Positions 48,504 through 59,976 of a stretch of DNA of 64,000 nt are shown piece after piece (within the stretch, counting starts at the first letter, position 1; each line of letters opens with the position of its first letter). The DNA is from Streptomyces albicerus (GTDB lineage Bacteria; Actinomycetota; Actinomycetes; Streptomycetales; Streptomycetaceae): the NCBI RefSeq assembly GCF_008905045.1, contig NZ_VWMY01000056.1, forward strand, positions 1 to 64,000. Direction: 5' to 3'. The notes below the pieces were generated by a model that saw nothing but the letters and a program-made list of their open reading frames with translations, did no database searches and was not told the DNA's origin. Position numbers and translations under genes: made by a program.

Positions 48504-50258
48504 GTGGCAGCACCTAAGAAGGGCCGAAATCAGGGCGCCCAGGGGAGGCCGGGGCGCACTCTGGCCCTGTTCCTGATCGCCATCGTGGCGCTCGCCGGTG
48601 GCATGTTCGCCTCCGGGCACACGACGCCCCGCCTCGGCATCGACCTCGCCGGCGGTACGAGCATCACGCTCGCGGCGAAGGAGGAGCCCGGCCAGAAGAA
48701 CGCGATCAACCCGACCAACATGAAGACCGCGGTCGGCATCATGGAGCGCCGTGTCAACGGTCTGGGTGTCTCCGAGGCGGAGGTCCAGACCCAGGGCGAT
48801 CGCAACATCATCGTCAACATCCCCAAGGGCACGAACTCCAAGCAGGCCCGGGAGCAGGTCGGTACCACCGCCAAGCTCTTCTTCCGTCCGGTTCTGACCA
48901 CCGAGGTCTCCGGCCCCGCGCCGTCGGCCAGTCCCTCCCCGAGCGCCTCCAGCAGCGCCTCCCCGGGCACCGACAAGGACGGCGACAAGGCCACCTCGAC
49001 CCCCTCGGGCTCCACGACACCCTCGGCCACTGCCACCTCGCAGGGCCGCGCGGTCACCGACGCGCTGAAGGCCGACCCCACTCCGTCGCCGACCGACTCG
49101 GCCTCGGCGTCCTCCTCGCCGTCCCCGAGCGGCAGCGCTGACGAAGCGGCCGGCAAGCTTCAGGCGGAGTACGCCGCTCTGGACTGCACCAAGGAGGCGG
49201 ACCGCGCGAGGGCCGGCGAAGGTGCCCAGCCCGGTGACACGACCGTGGCGTGCGGTCAGAACTCCCAGGGCCAGTGGCAGAAGTACATCCTCGGCCCGGC
49301 CGAGGTCGCGGGCACGGACATCGACGAGGCCCAGGCCGTCTTCGACACCCAGGGTGCCGCGGGCTGGAAAGTCACGATGAAGTTCACCGACGCGGGTGCC
49401 AAGAAGTTCGCGGACATCACGGGCAAGCTCGCGAAGAACCAGTCCCCGCAGAACCAGTTCGCCATCGTCCTCGACAACGAGGTCGTCTCCGACCCGTTCG
49501 TGAACCAGGCACTGACCGGCGGCAACGCCGAGATCTCCGGCAGCTTCGACCAGCAGGAGGCCCAGGACCTGGCCAACATGCTGAAGTACGGAGCGCTGCC
49601 GCTCTCCTTCGAGGAGGCGAGCGTCACCACCGTCACCGCCGCGCTCGGCGGCGAGCAGCTGGAGGCCGGTCTGATCGCCGGCGCCATCGGCCTGGCCCTG
49701 GTCATCATCTACCTGGTGGTCTACTACCGGGGCCTGTCGTTCGTCGCCATCGTCTCGCTGCTGGCCTCCGCGATCATGACCTACTCCATCATGTCGCTCC
49801 TCGGCCCGACCATCGGCTTCGCACTGAACCTGCCGGCGGTCTGCGGTGCCATCGTCGCCATCGGCATCACGGCGGACTCGTTCATCGTGTTCTTCGAACG
49901 CATCCGAGACGAGATCCGCGAGGGCCGCACGCTGGGGCCCGCCGTCCAGCGAGGCTGGCCGCGCGCCCGGCGCACCATCCTGGTCTCCGACTTCGTGTCG
50001 TTCCTCGCCGCCGCGGTGCTGTTCATCGTCACCGTGGGCAAGGTCCAGGGCTTCGCGTTCACGCTGGGTCTGACCACCCTGCTCGACGTGGTCGTCGTCT
50101 TCCTCTTCACCAAGCCGCTGATGACGATCCTCGCCCGCAAGAGGTTCTTCACCGAGGGCCACCGCTGGTCCGGCCTCGACCCGAAGCGACTGGGCGCCAA
50201 GCCGCCGCTGCGCCGCACCCGTCGCGTGTCCGCCCCCGTCGACACGAAGGAGGCGTGA
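48504..50258 (+). CDS. secD: protein translocase subunit SecD
   Basis: This 584-residue RND-type membrane protein uses the proton gradient to help pull secreted proteins across the membrane. Features: a first membrane helix (about 20-37), LGIDLAGGTSITL, a periplasm-side P1 region, then five helices in the C-terminal half with AIGITADSFIVFFERIRDE. Between about residues 136 and 212 there is a Ser/Pro/Ala/Thr-rich insertion, probably an exposed flexible arm. The GTG start at 48504 follows GAGAACGAGAAG. secF starts two bases after its stop codon. Confidence 0.96.
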   Translation: MAAPKKGRNQGAQGRPGRTLALFLIAIVALAGGMFASGHTTPRLGIDLAGGTSITLAAKEEPGQKNAINPTNMKTAVGIMERRVNGLGVSEAEVQTQGDRNIIVNIPKGTNSKQAREQVGTTAKLFFRPVLTTEVSGPAPSASPSPSASSSASPGTDKDGDKATSTPSGSTTPSATATSQGRAVTDALKADPTPSPTDSASASSSPSPSGSADEAAGKLQAEYAALDCTKEADRARAGEGAQPGDTTVACGQNSQGQWQKYILGPAEVAGTDIDEAQAVFDTQGAAGWKVTMKFTDAGAKKFADITGKLAKNQSPQNQFAIVLDNEVVSDPFVNQALTGGNAEISGSFDQQEAQDLANMLKYGALPLSFEEASVTTVTAALGGEQLEAGLIAGAIGLALVIIYLVVYYRGLSFVAIVSLLASAIMTYSIMSLLGPTIGFALNLPAVCGAIVAIGITADSFIVFFERIRDEIREGRTLGPAVQRGWPRARRTILVSDFVSFLAAAVLFIVTVGKVQGFAFTLGLTTLLDVVVVFLFTKPLMTILARKRFFTEGHRWSGLDPKRLGAKPPLRRTRRVSAPVDTKEA

Positions 50259-50259
50259 G

Positions 50260-51387
50260 ATGTCGAAACTCGGCACCCTCGGCGCCCGGCTCCACCGCGG
50301 TGAGATCGGCTACGACTTCGTCGGCAAGCGCAAGATCTGGTACGGCGTCTCGATCCTGATCACCATCACGGCCATCCTCGGCCTGACGGTGCGCGGCCTG
50401 AACATGGGCATCGAGTTCCAGGGCGGCGCCGTCTTCACCACCGAGAAGACCAGCGTCTCCGTGAGCCAGGCCGAGGAGTACGCGGAAGAGGCCTCCGGCC
50501 ACGACGCGATCGTCCAGAAGCTCGGCAACGGTGGCCTGCGCATCCAGATCGCCGGCACCGACACCGGCAGGTCCGACCAGATCAAGGAAGAACTCGCCGG
50601 GGACCTGAAGGTCGACGCAGAGAAGATCAACGCCGAGCTGGTCGGGCCCAGTTGGGGTGACCAGATCGCCAACAAGGCCTGGCAGGGCCTGGCGATCTTC
50701 ATGGTTCTGGTCGTGATCTATCTGGCGATCGCCTTCGAGTGGCGCATGGCCCTGGCCGCGCTGGTGGCCCTCATCCACGACATCACCATCACGGTCGGCA
50801 TCTACGCCCTGGTGGGCTTCGAAGTGACACCGGGCACCGTGATCGGTCTGCTCACGATCCTCGGTTATTCGCTCTACGACACGGTCGTCGTCTTCGACAG
50901 CCTCAAGGAACAGGCGAAGGACCTCACCAAACAGACCCGCTGGACCTACAGCGAAGTCGCGGACCGTTCGATCAACGGCACGCTGGTGCGGTCCATCAAC
51001 ACCACGGTGGTCGCGCTGCTCCCGGTCGCCGGCCTGCTGTTCATCGGTGGCGGTGTGCTCGGCGCGGGCATGCTCAACGACATCTCGCTGTCGCTGTTCG
51101 TCGGCCTCGCGGCCGGTGCGTACTCCTCGATCTTCATCGCCACGCCGCTCGTCGCCGACCTCAAGGAGCGCGAGCCGCAGATGAAGGCCCTCAAGAAGCG
51201 CGTACTCGCCAAGCGGGCCGCGGCCGCCGCCAAGGGCGACTCCCTGGAGGGCCCGGCCGTCGACGAGCCGTACGACGACGATGAGCCGCAGGACGCGACG
51301 CCCGCCGTCGTCGGACCGCGCGGAACGCGTACCCAGCCGTCGTCCCGCGGCCGGGGCCGCGGCCGACCCTCGGGGAAGCGTCGATGA
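50260..51387 (+). CDS. secF: protein translocase subunit SecF
   Basis: This 375-residue partner of SecD has a first helix (WYGVSILITITAILGLTV), then GIEFQGGAVF, and the conserved GYSLYDTVVVFDSLKE in the fourth helix region. A 70-residue C-terminal tail carries Asp/Glu then Arg/Gly-rich sequence (SRGRGRGRPSGKRR). Its stop overlaps the apt start (ATGA). Confidence 0.96.
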   Translation: MSKLGTLGARLHRGEIGYDFVGKRKIWYGVSILITITAILGLTVRGLNMGIEFQGGAVFTTEKTSVSVSQAEEYAEEASGHDAIVQKLGNGGLRIQIAGTDTGRSDQIKEELAGDLKVDAEKINAELVGPSWGDQIANKAWQGLAIFMVLVVIYLAIAFEWRMALAALVALIHDITITVGIYALVGFEVTPGTVIGLLTILGYSLYDTVVVFDSLKEQAKDLTKQTRWTYSEVADRSINGTLVRSINTTVVALLPVAGLLFIGGGVLGAGMLNDISLSLFVGLAAGAYSSIFIATPLVADLKEREPQMKALKKRVLAKRAAAAAKGDSLEGPAVDEPYDDDEPQDATPAVVGPRGTRTQPSSRGRGRGRPSGKRR

Positions 51388-51932
51388 CCGGACTCGCAGA
51401 CGTCTCGGCGCTGCTGCTCAGCCGCATCCGTGACGTGCCGGACTACCCGGAGCCGGGCGTGATGTTCAAGGACATCACCCCGCTCCTGGCCGACCCGGCC
51501 GCGTTCAGTGCGCTCACCGACGCGCTGGCCGACATAAGCGTCCGCAACGGCGCCACGAAGATCGTCGGCCTGGAGGCCCGCGGCTTCATCCTGGGCGCCC
51601 CCGTCGCGGTCCGCGCCGGGCTCGGCTTCGTGCCCGTACGCAAGGCGGGCAAGCTCCCCGGAGCGACGCTCAGCCAGGCGTACGACCTGGAGTACGGCTC
51701 CGCCGAGATCGAGGTGCACGCCGAGGACCTGAGCGCGGACGACCGCGTCATGGTCGTCGACGACGTCCTCGCCACCGGCGGCACCGCCGAGGCCTCGCTC
51801 CAGCTGATCCGCCGGGCGGGCGCCGAGGTGGCTGGTGTCGCCGTCCTCATGGAGCTCGGCTTCCTGGGCGGCCGCGGCCGCCTGGAGCCCGCCCTGGACG
51901 GCGCCCCGCTGGAGGCGCTGCTCAAGGTCTGA
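51384..51932 (+). CDS. apt: adenine phosphoribosyltransferase
   Basis: This 182-residue purine salvage enzyme makes AMP from adenine and PRPP. The PRPP-binding motif is VMVVDDVLATGGTAEA and the adenine pocket includes EARGFILGAPVA. It lies in the secDF-apt-relA order typical of actinobacteria, where purine salvage lies beside (p)ppGpp synthesis. Confidence 0.96.
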   Translation: MTGLADVSALLLSRIRDVPDYPEPGVMFKDITPLLADPAAFSALTDALADISVRNGATKIVGLEARGFILGAPVAVRAGLGFVPVRKAGKLPGATLSQAYDLEYGSAEIEVHAEDLSADDRVMVVDDVLATGGTAEASLQLIRRAGAEVAGVAVLMELGFLGGRGRLEPALDGAPLEALLKV

Positions 51933-52136
51933 GCAACCCTGGAGGCACCCGTACGACACCCCTGAGGTACCCGTACGACACCGCGAAGGCGGGCCCGGAG
52001 GAATCCGGCGCCCGCCTCTCGCGTTTCTCGGGTAGAAGGTCGTCTCACCGGCCGAAGGCGAGTTCGGAGCCCAGGATCGCTACCATGGGGTCTCCGGAGC
52101 CTGACCGGGGACCCGGATCGCGCACGAGGAGCCCTC

Positions 52137-54650
<2,514 letters not shown>

Positions 54651-54664
54651 GGCCGCGGCTGCCC

Positions 54665-54757
54665 GTCCGCGGCGCGCCGCGGACGATCGACCACTACATC
54701 GACCACTACGTAGAGGGGCTCCCGTACGGACCGTACGGGAGCCCCTCTACGTAGTGG
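54665..54757. terminator. very strong palindromic bidirectional terminator
   Basis: A perfect 20-bp palindrome (54665-54684) is followed by two direct copies of ATCGACCACTAC (54686-54709) and then 27-bp perfect arms at 54703-54729 and 54731-54757 separated by one base. It lies between the convergent relA and DUF349 genes and should stop both. Confidence 0.9.
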
Positions 54758-54774
54758 CGGGAAAACTCAGCCGA

Positions 54775-56004
54775 TCAGCCGCCGAACTCCTGCAGACCCT
54801 TCAGCGCCTGGTCCAGCAGCGCCTGACGGCCATCGAGCTCCTTCTGGAGCTTGTCGGCCTTGGCGGTGTTGCCCTGGGCGCGCGCCTGCTCGATCTGGCC
54901 CTGGAGCTTGTCCACGGCGGCCTGGAGCTGACCGGTCAGACCCTCGGCACGCGCGCGTGCCTCCGGGTTCGTCCGGCGCCACTCGGCCTCCTCCTGCTCC
55001 TGCAGGGCCCGCTCCACCGCGTGCATCCGGCCCTCGACCTTCGGGCGGGCGTCACGGGGTACGTGGCCGATGGCCTCCCAGCGCTCGTTGATCGAGCGGA
55101 AGGCGGCCCGGGCCGCCTTCAGGTCATGCACCGGGACGAGCTTTTCGGCCTCCTCGGCCAGCTCCTCCTTGAGCTTCAGGTTCTCCGACTGCTCCGCGTC
55201 CCGCTCGGCGAAGACCGAGCTGCGCGCCGCGAAGAACACGTCCTGGGCGCCGCGGAAGCGGTTCCACAGGTCGTCCTCGTGCTCGCGCTGGGCGCGGCCC
55301 GCGGCCTTCCAGTCCGCCATCAGCTCGCGGTAGCGCGCCGCCGTCGGACCCCAGTCCGTCGAGCCGGACAGCGACTCGGCCTCCGCGACCAGCTTCTCCT
55401 TGGTCTTGCGGGCCTCCTCGCGCTGCGCGTCCAGTGACGCGAAGTGCGCCTTGCGGCGCTTGGAGAACGCCGAGCGCGCGTGCGAGAAGCGGTGCCACAG
55501 CTCGTCGTCGGACTTGCGGTCGAGCCGCGGCAGGCCCTTCCAGGTGTCCACCAGGGCACGCAGCCGCTCACCGGCCGCTCGCCACTGGTCGGACTGCGCC
55601 AGCTCCTCCGCCTCGGCGACCAGCGCCTCCTTGGCGTGCCGCGCCTCGTCGGACTGCTTCGCCCGCTGCGCCTTGCGCTCCTCGCGGCGCGCCTCGACCG
55701 TCTCGACGAGTTTGTCCAGCCGCTTCCGCAGCGCGTCCAGATCCCCGACCGCGTGGTGGGCGTCCACCTGCTCGCGGATGTGGTCGATGGCGATCTGGGC
55801 GTCCTTCGCGGACAGGTCGGTGGTCTTCACTCGTCGCTCGAGGAGGCCGATCTCCACGACCAGGCCCTCGTACTTGCGCTCGAAGTAGGCCAGTGCCTCG
55901 TCGGGAGAGCCGGCCTGCCAGGAACCGACGACCTGCTCGCCGTCGGCCGTACGCACGTACACGGTCCCCGTCTCGTCGACGCGGCCCCACGGGTCGCTGC
56001 TCAC
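54775..56004 (-). CDS. DUF349 helical repeat protein
   Basis: This 409-residue protein has an N-terminal strand region (WGRVDETGTVYVRTADGEQVVGSW) then a long coiled-coil protein with repeated DUF349 units: SDQWRAAGERLRALVDTWKG, DWGPTAARYRELMADWKAAG and ERWEAIGHVPRD. The family has no settled function, though some members bind ribosomes or affect envelope stress. GTG 56004. Confidence 0.88.
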   Translation of the reverse strand: MSSDPWGRVDETGTVYVRTADGEQVVGSWQAGSPDEALAYFERKYEGLVVEIGLLERRVKTTDLSAKDAQIAIDHIREQVDAHHAVGDLDALRKRLDKLVETVEARREERKAQRAKQSDEARHAKEALVAEAEELAQSDQWRAAGERLRALVDTWKGLPRLDRKSDDELWHRFSHARSAFSKRRKAHFASLDAQREEARKTKEKLVAEAESLSGSTDWGPTAARYRELMADWKAAGRAQREHEDDLWNRFRGAQDVFFAARSSVFAERDAEQSENLKLKEELAEEAEKLVPVHDLKAARAAFRSINERWEAIGHVPRDARPKVEGRMHAVERALQEQEEAEWRRTNPEARARAEGLTGQLQAAVDKLQGQIEQARAQGNTAKADKLQKELDGRQALLDQALKGLQEFGG

Positions 56005-56140
56005 AGCGCCTCCTCCACATGATGCCTGCGTGGGGCAGCTTTACCCCCCGGGCATCGTCCACAGTTTCGTCACGGCCAACATAGGCGACCGGCGGGGCGG
56101 CTGTCCGCATCCCGCGCGACCGAAATTTCGCTGCTGGAGG

Positions 56141-56983
56141 TCAGGATTTCGTCACGGTCGCCTTGTCGATCACGACGGTCGCATTGGGCGCGCCGTCGCC
56201 CTGGCCAGTGCTCTCACCAGCCGTGGCGATTTTCTTCAGCACCTTCATGCCCGATTCGGAAATCGTGCCGAACGGTGTGTAGTTGGCCGGCAACTGACTG
56301 TCCTGGTATACGAGGAAGAACTGGCTGCCGCCGCTGTTGCGGCCCTCGTTCGTCTGTGCGTTGTACTGGTTGGCCATGGCCACCGTGCCCGCCGGATACA
56401 CGTTGCCCTTGAGGCGCTTGTCCTTCAGGTTCTCGTCCGGAATCGTGTAGCCGGGGCCGCCCATGCCGGTGCCCTGCGGGTCACCGCACTGGAGCACGTA
56501 GATGCCGTTCGTCGTCAGACGGTGGCACTTGGTGTGGTCCAGATAGCCCTTGCCCAGCAGGAAGTTGAACGAGTTCACGGTGCGCGGGGCCTTCGAGGCG
56601 GGCATGTCGATGTCTATCGTGCCGCAGGTCGTCTGCAGCTTCATCGTGTAGTCCGCCGACTTGTCGATGGTCATCGCCGGCTCCTTCTTGTAGCTCAGCG
56701 ACTTCACCTTGCCCTTTGCGGCCTTCTCGCAAGGGTCGGGCGCCTTGCTGGGCGCGGAGGCGCTCGGGGTGGCCTCCGCGGCCGCGTTGGACTTGTCGTC
56801 CTCGTCGTTCTTGAAGACCCCGGTCGCGTACGACACCACGCTGCCCACGACGATCACGCCGATGGCCGACAAGATCACGGCGTTACGAGCGTGTGCCTTG
56901 CGCCGCGCGGCCGTACGCCGCTGCTGCTGCCGCAAGAACTTCTCCCGGGCGAGCTGACGCCGCCGCTGTTCCTGGGTGACCAC
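56141..56983 (-). CDS. membrane-anchored cyclophilin peptidyl-prolyl isomerase
   Basis: This 280-residue protein has a basic, Arg/Gln-rich cytoplasmic N-terminus, one membrane helix (about 35-55, AVILSAIGVIVVGSVVSYA), a linker, then a cyclophilin domain (about 110-278) with TVNSFNFLLGKGYLDHTKCHR and GGSQFFLVYQD. It should fold exported proteins at the outer membrane face, in keeping with the nearby Sec genes. GTG 56983. It is divergent from the metallo-hydrolase gene. Confidence 0.93.
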   Translation of the reverse strand: MVTQEQRRRQLAREKFLRQQQRRTAARRKAHARNAVILSAIGVIVVGSVVSYATGVFKNDEDDKSNAAAEATPSASAPSKAPDPCEKAAKGKVKSLSYKKEPAMTIDKSADYTMKLQTTCGTIDIDMPASKAPRTVNSFNFLLGKGYLDHTKCHRLTTNGIYVLQCGDPQGTGMGGPGYTIPDENLKDKRLKGNVYPAGTVAMANQYNAQTNEGRNSGGSQFFLVYQDSQLPANYTPFGTISESGMKVLKKIATAGESTGQGDGAPNATVVIDKATVTKS

Positions 56984-57153
56984 CGGGTTATCTCCTCATG
57001 CGTCTCGTACGTCAAGTGGGACGCGTGCGTCTTGTGAGCCGACCGCCTGCGTGTGCCCCGTACCGTATATGGGTTCGCTGTGGTTCCGGCAGCGCCGGTA
57101 GGCTCTGGTCCACAGCCAGGCCATTCCCCTGTACGACATACCGAAGGACGAAC

Positions 57154-57876
57154 GTGCTCATTGCCGGGTTCCCCGCCGGGGCCTGGGGCACCAACTGTTA
57201 TCTGGTCGCCCCCGCCGCAGGCGAGGAGTGCGTGATCATCGACCCGGGCCATCAGGCCGCTCAGGGAGTCGAGGACGCGATCGAAAAGCATCGGCTCAAG
57301 CCCGTCGCGGTCGTCCTCACGCACGGCCACATCGACCATGTGGCCTCGGTCGTCCCGGTGTGCGGAGCGCACGACGTACCGGCGTGGATCCACCCCGAGG
57401 ACCGGTACATGATGAGCGACCCGGAGCGGGCACTCGGCCGTTCCATCGGGATGCCGCTGATGGGCGAGCTGACGGTCGGAGAGCCGGACGACGTGAGGGA
57501 GTTGACGGACGGCGCCGGGCTGAAGCTCGCCGGTCTCGACTTCTCCGTCGCGCACGCGCCCGGCCATACGAAGGGGTCGGTGACCTTCCAGATGCCCGAG
57601 AACCCGGAGATCCCGTCCGTGTTCTTCTCCGGGGATCTGCTCTTCGCCGGCTCCATCGGACGCACCGACCTGCCCGGCGGTGACATGGACGAGATGCTCG
57701 GCTCGCTGGCCCGCGTGTGCCTGCCGCTCGACGACTCGACCGTGGTGCTGTCCGGCCACGGCCCCCAGACGACCATCGGCCAGGAGCGTGCCACCAACCC
57801 GTACCTGCGGCAGGTGGCGGCAGTCCGTCAAGAACACCGGGCGGACCCGACCTCCGCTCCTCGACGAGGAATGTGA
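57154..57876 (+). CDS. metallo-beta-lactamase fold hydrolase, glyoxalase II-like
   Basis: A 240-residue enzyme with the metal motif THGHIDH (His57, His59, Asp61, His62), APGHTKGSVTF and the later SGDLLF and SGHGPQTT motifs, a full two-metal set as in hydroxyacylglutathione hydrolase-like proteins. Actinomycetes use mycothiol in place of glutathione, so the natural thioester is uncertain. It lies 12 bp before hisS. The start is GTG 57154 after GAAGGACG. Confidence 0.92.
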   Translation: MLIAGFPAGAWGTNCYLVAPAAGEECVIIDPGHQAAQGVEDAIEKHRLKPVAVVLTHGHIDHVASVVPVCGAHDVPAWIHPEDRYMMSDPERALGRSIGMPLMGELTVGEPDDVRELTDGAGLKLAGLDFSVAHAPGHTKGSVTFQMPENPEIPSVFFSGDLLFAGSIGRTDLPGGDMDEMLGSLARVCLPLDDSTVVLSGHGPQTTIGQERATNPYLRQVAAVRQEHRADPTSAPRRGM

Positions 57877-57888
57877 CGAGAGACTTCC

Positions 57889-59151
57889 GTGAGCACCTTC
57901 AAGGCCCCCAAGGGCACGTACGACCTGATTCCGCCGGACAGCGCGACGTACCTCGCCGTGCGTGAGGCGATCGCCGCGCCGCTGCGCAACTCCGGTTACG
58001 GGTATATCGAGACGCCCGGATTCGAGAGCGTCGAGCTGTTCGCGCGCGGGGTCGGTGAGTCCACCGACATCGTGACCAAGGAGATGTACGCCTTCGAGAC
58101 CAAGGGCGGCGACAGGCTCGCCCTCCGTCCCGAGGGCACGGCTTCGGTCCTGCGCGCCGCCCTGGAGGCCAACCTCCACAAGGCGGGCAACCTCCCCGTC
58201 AAGCTCTGGTACTCGGGCTCCTACTACCGCTACGAGCGGCCCCAGAAGGGCCGTTACCGCCACTTCTCGCAGGTCGGAGCGGAGGCGATCGGAGCCGAGG
58301 ACCCGGCCCTGGACGCCGAGTTGATCATCCTGGGCGACCAGGCGTACCGCTCGCTCGGGCTGCGGAACTTCCGGATCCTCCTCAACTCGCTGGGCGACAA
58401 GGAGTGCCGTCCCGTCTACCGGACCGCGCTCCAGGACTTCCTGCGGGGGCTGAGCCTGGACGAGGACACCCTGCGTCGCGCCGAGATCAACCCCCTCCGT
58501 GTCCTTGACGACAAGCGGGGCGACGTCCAGAAGCAGCTCGTGGGTGCCCCGCTCCTGCGGGACTACCTGTGTGACGCGTGCAAGGCGTACCACGAGGAGG
58601 TGCGCGAGCTGATCACGGCGGCGGGGGTCTCCTTCGAGGACGACCCGAAGCTGGTCCGGGGCCTGGACTACTACACCCGTACGACCTTCGAGTTCGTCCA
58701 CGACGGGCTCGGGTCCCAGTCCGCGGTCGGTGGCGGCGGCCGTTACGACGGCCTGTCGGAGATGATCGGCGGTCCCGCGCTGCCGTCCGTCGGCTGGGCC
58801 CTCGGCGTCGACCGTACGGTCCTCGCCCTGGAGGCCGAGGGGGTCTCGCTCGAACTGCCCGCGTCCACCAGCGTGTTCGCTGTGCCGCTCGGTGACGAGG
58901 CTCGGCGGATGCTCTTCGGGGTGGTCACCGAGCTGCGCAAGGTCGGGGTCGCCGCTGACTTCTCGTACGGCGGGAAGGGGCTCAAGGGGGCGATGAAGAA
59001 CGCCAACCGCAGTGGCGCCCGCTACACCGTCGTCGCCGGCGAGCGCGACCTCGCCGACGGCGTCGTCCAGCTCAAGGACATGGAGTCCGGCGAGCAGGTG
59101 GCGGTCGGAGTGAACGAGATCGTGGCGGAGCTTGAGGCCCGGCTGAGCTGA
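57889..59151 (+). CDS. hisS: histidyl-tRNA synthetase
   Basis: This 420-residue class II synthetase starts VSTFKAPKGTYDL (motif 1 follows), with motif 2 ALRPEGTASVLRA and YYRYERPQKGRYRHFSQ, the His-binding LVRGLDYYTRTTFEF and motif 3 SVGWALGVDR. The anticodon domain is short. It is preceded by the metallo-hydrolase gene and ends at a large nested inverted repeat. Confidence 0.97.
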   Translation: MSTFKAPKGTYDLIPPDSATYLAVREAIAAPLRNSGYGYIETPGFESVELFARGVGESTDIVTKEMYAFETKGGDRLALRPEGTASVLRAALEANLHKAGNLPVKLWYSGSYYRYERPQKGRYRHFSQVGAEAIGAEDPALDAELIILGDQAYRSLGLRNFRILLNSLGDKECRPVYRTALQDFLRGLSLDEDTLRRAEINPLRVLDDKRGDVQKQLVGAPLLRDYLCDACKAYHEEVRELITAAGVSFEDDPKLVRGLDYYTRTTFEFVHDGLGSQSAVGGGGRYDGLSEMIGGPALPSVGWALGVDRTVLALEAEGVSLELPASTSVFAVPLGDEARRMLFGVVTELRKVGVAADFSYGGKGLKGAMKNANRSGARYTVVAGERDLADGVVQLKDMESGEQVAVGVNEIVAELEARLS

Positions 59152-59164
59152 GGTGGGGTTTCTT

Positions 59165-59345
59165 CGCCCCCGCCGCCCCTACCCGTCCCATCCTCGGGGG
59201 TGCTGCCCCCGAACCTCCGCTCCTCAAACGCCGGAGGGGCTGATTTTCAGCCCGTCCGGCGTTTGAGGACGAGGCCGTTCAGGCCGATAGCGGGGGTCTG
59301 GGGGCAGCGCCCCCAGGGATGGGACGGGTAGGGGCGGCGGGGGCG
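59165..59345. terminator. nested inverted repeat terminator with dispersed core
   Basis: Outer perfect 29-bp arms (59165-59193 and 59317-59345), a middle G/C-run stem, and an inner stem CCTCAAACGCCGGA/TCCGGCGTTTGAGG (59222-59235, 59255-59268) with GGGCTGA/TCAGCCC inside. The inner element is a sequence familiar from many Streptomyces intergenic regions. It separates convergent hisS and the response regulator. Confidence 0.85.
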
Positions 59346-59353
59346 GCAAACCC

Positions 59354-59976
59354 TCAGTCCAGCAAACCGAACCGCATCGCACTCGTCACCGCCGCAGTCC
59401 GGTCATCCACCCCCAACTTGCCGAACGCCCGCAGCAGATGCGTCTTCACGGTGGACTCGCCGATGAAGAGCCGACGACCGATCTCCGCGTTCGTGCAGCC
59501 TTCCGCGACGAGACGCAACACCGCCGTCTCCCGGGCGGACAGCCGGGGGCGCTCCGGCTTCGTACGGAGCTGGTCGACCAGCCGCGCCGCAACGGACGGC
59601 GCCAGCACGGTCTCTCCGCGCGCGGCGGCCCGTACGGCGTCAGCCAGTTCACCGCGTGGCAGATCCTTGAGCAGATAGCCCGCGGCCCCGGCTTCGACAG
59701 CCCGAAGGATGTCCCGGTCCGTCTCGTACGTGGTGAGCACGACGACCCGGCACGACAACCCGCCTCGCTCATCCGCACGATCGAGTCGACACCCCCGCCA
59801 CCGGGCATGCGCAGATCCATGAGCACGATGTCGGGCCGCAACTCGGCGGCGAGGGCCTCCGCCTGAGGCCCGGTGGAGGCATCGCCGACGACATCGAGGT
59901 CGGGCTCGGCACTGAGCATCGCGCGCAGGCCCTCGCGTACGACGGGATGGTCGTCGGCGAGGACGATCCGGATCAC
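59354..59976 (-). pseudogene. NarL/LuxR-type response regulator, frameshifted
   Basis: The N-terminal frame from GTG 59976 gives MIRIVLADDHPVVREG and phospho-acceptor Asp54 (IVLMDLRMPGG), up to SIVRMSEAG. The remainder, GLSCRVVVLTTYETD, AGAAGYLLKDLPRGELA and the LuxR helix-turn-helix (SARETAVLRLVAEGCTNAEIG, ESTVKTHLLRAFGKLG), continues in another frame. The shift lies at about 59760-59770. The total span, 623 bases, is one short of a multiple of three, so a single base is missing. The AAAGGAG start signal and GTGA overlap with the kinase gene are intact. It is a recent mutation or a sequence error; with the base restored it would have 207 residues. Confidence 0.88.
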
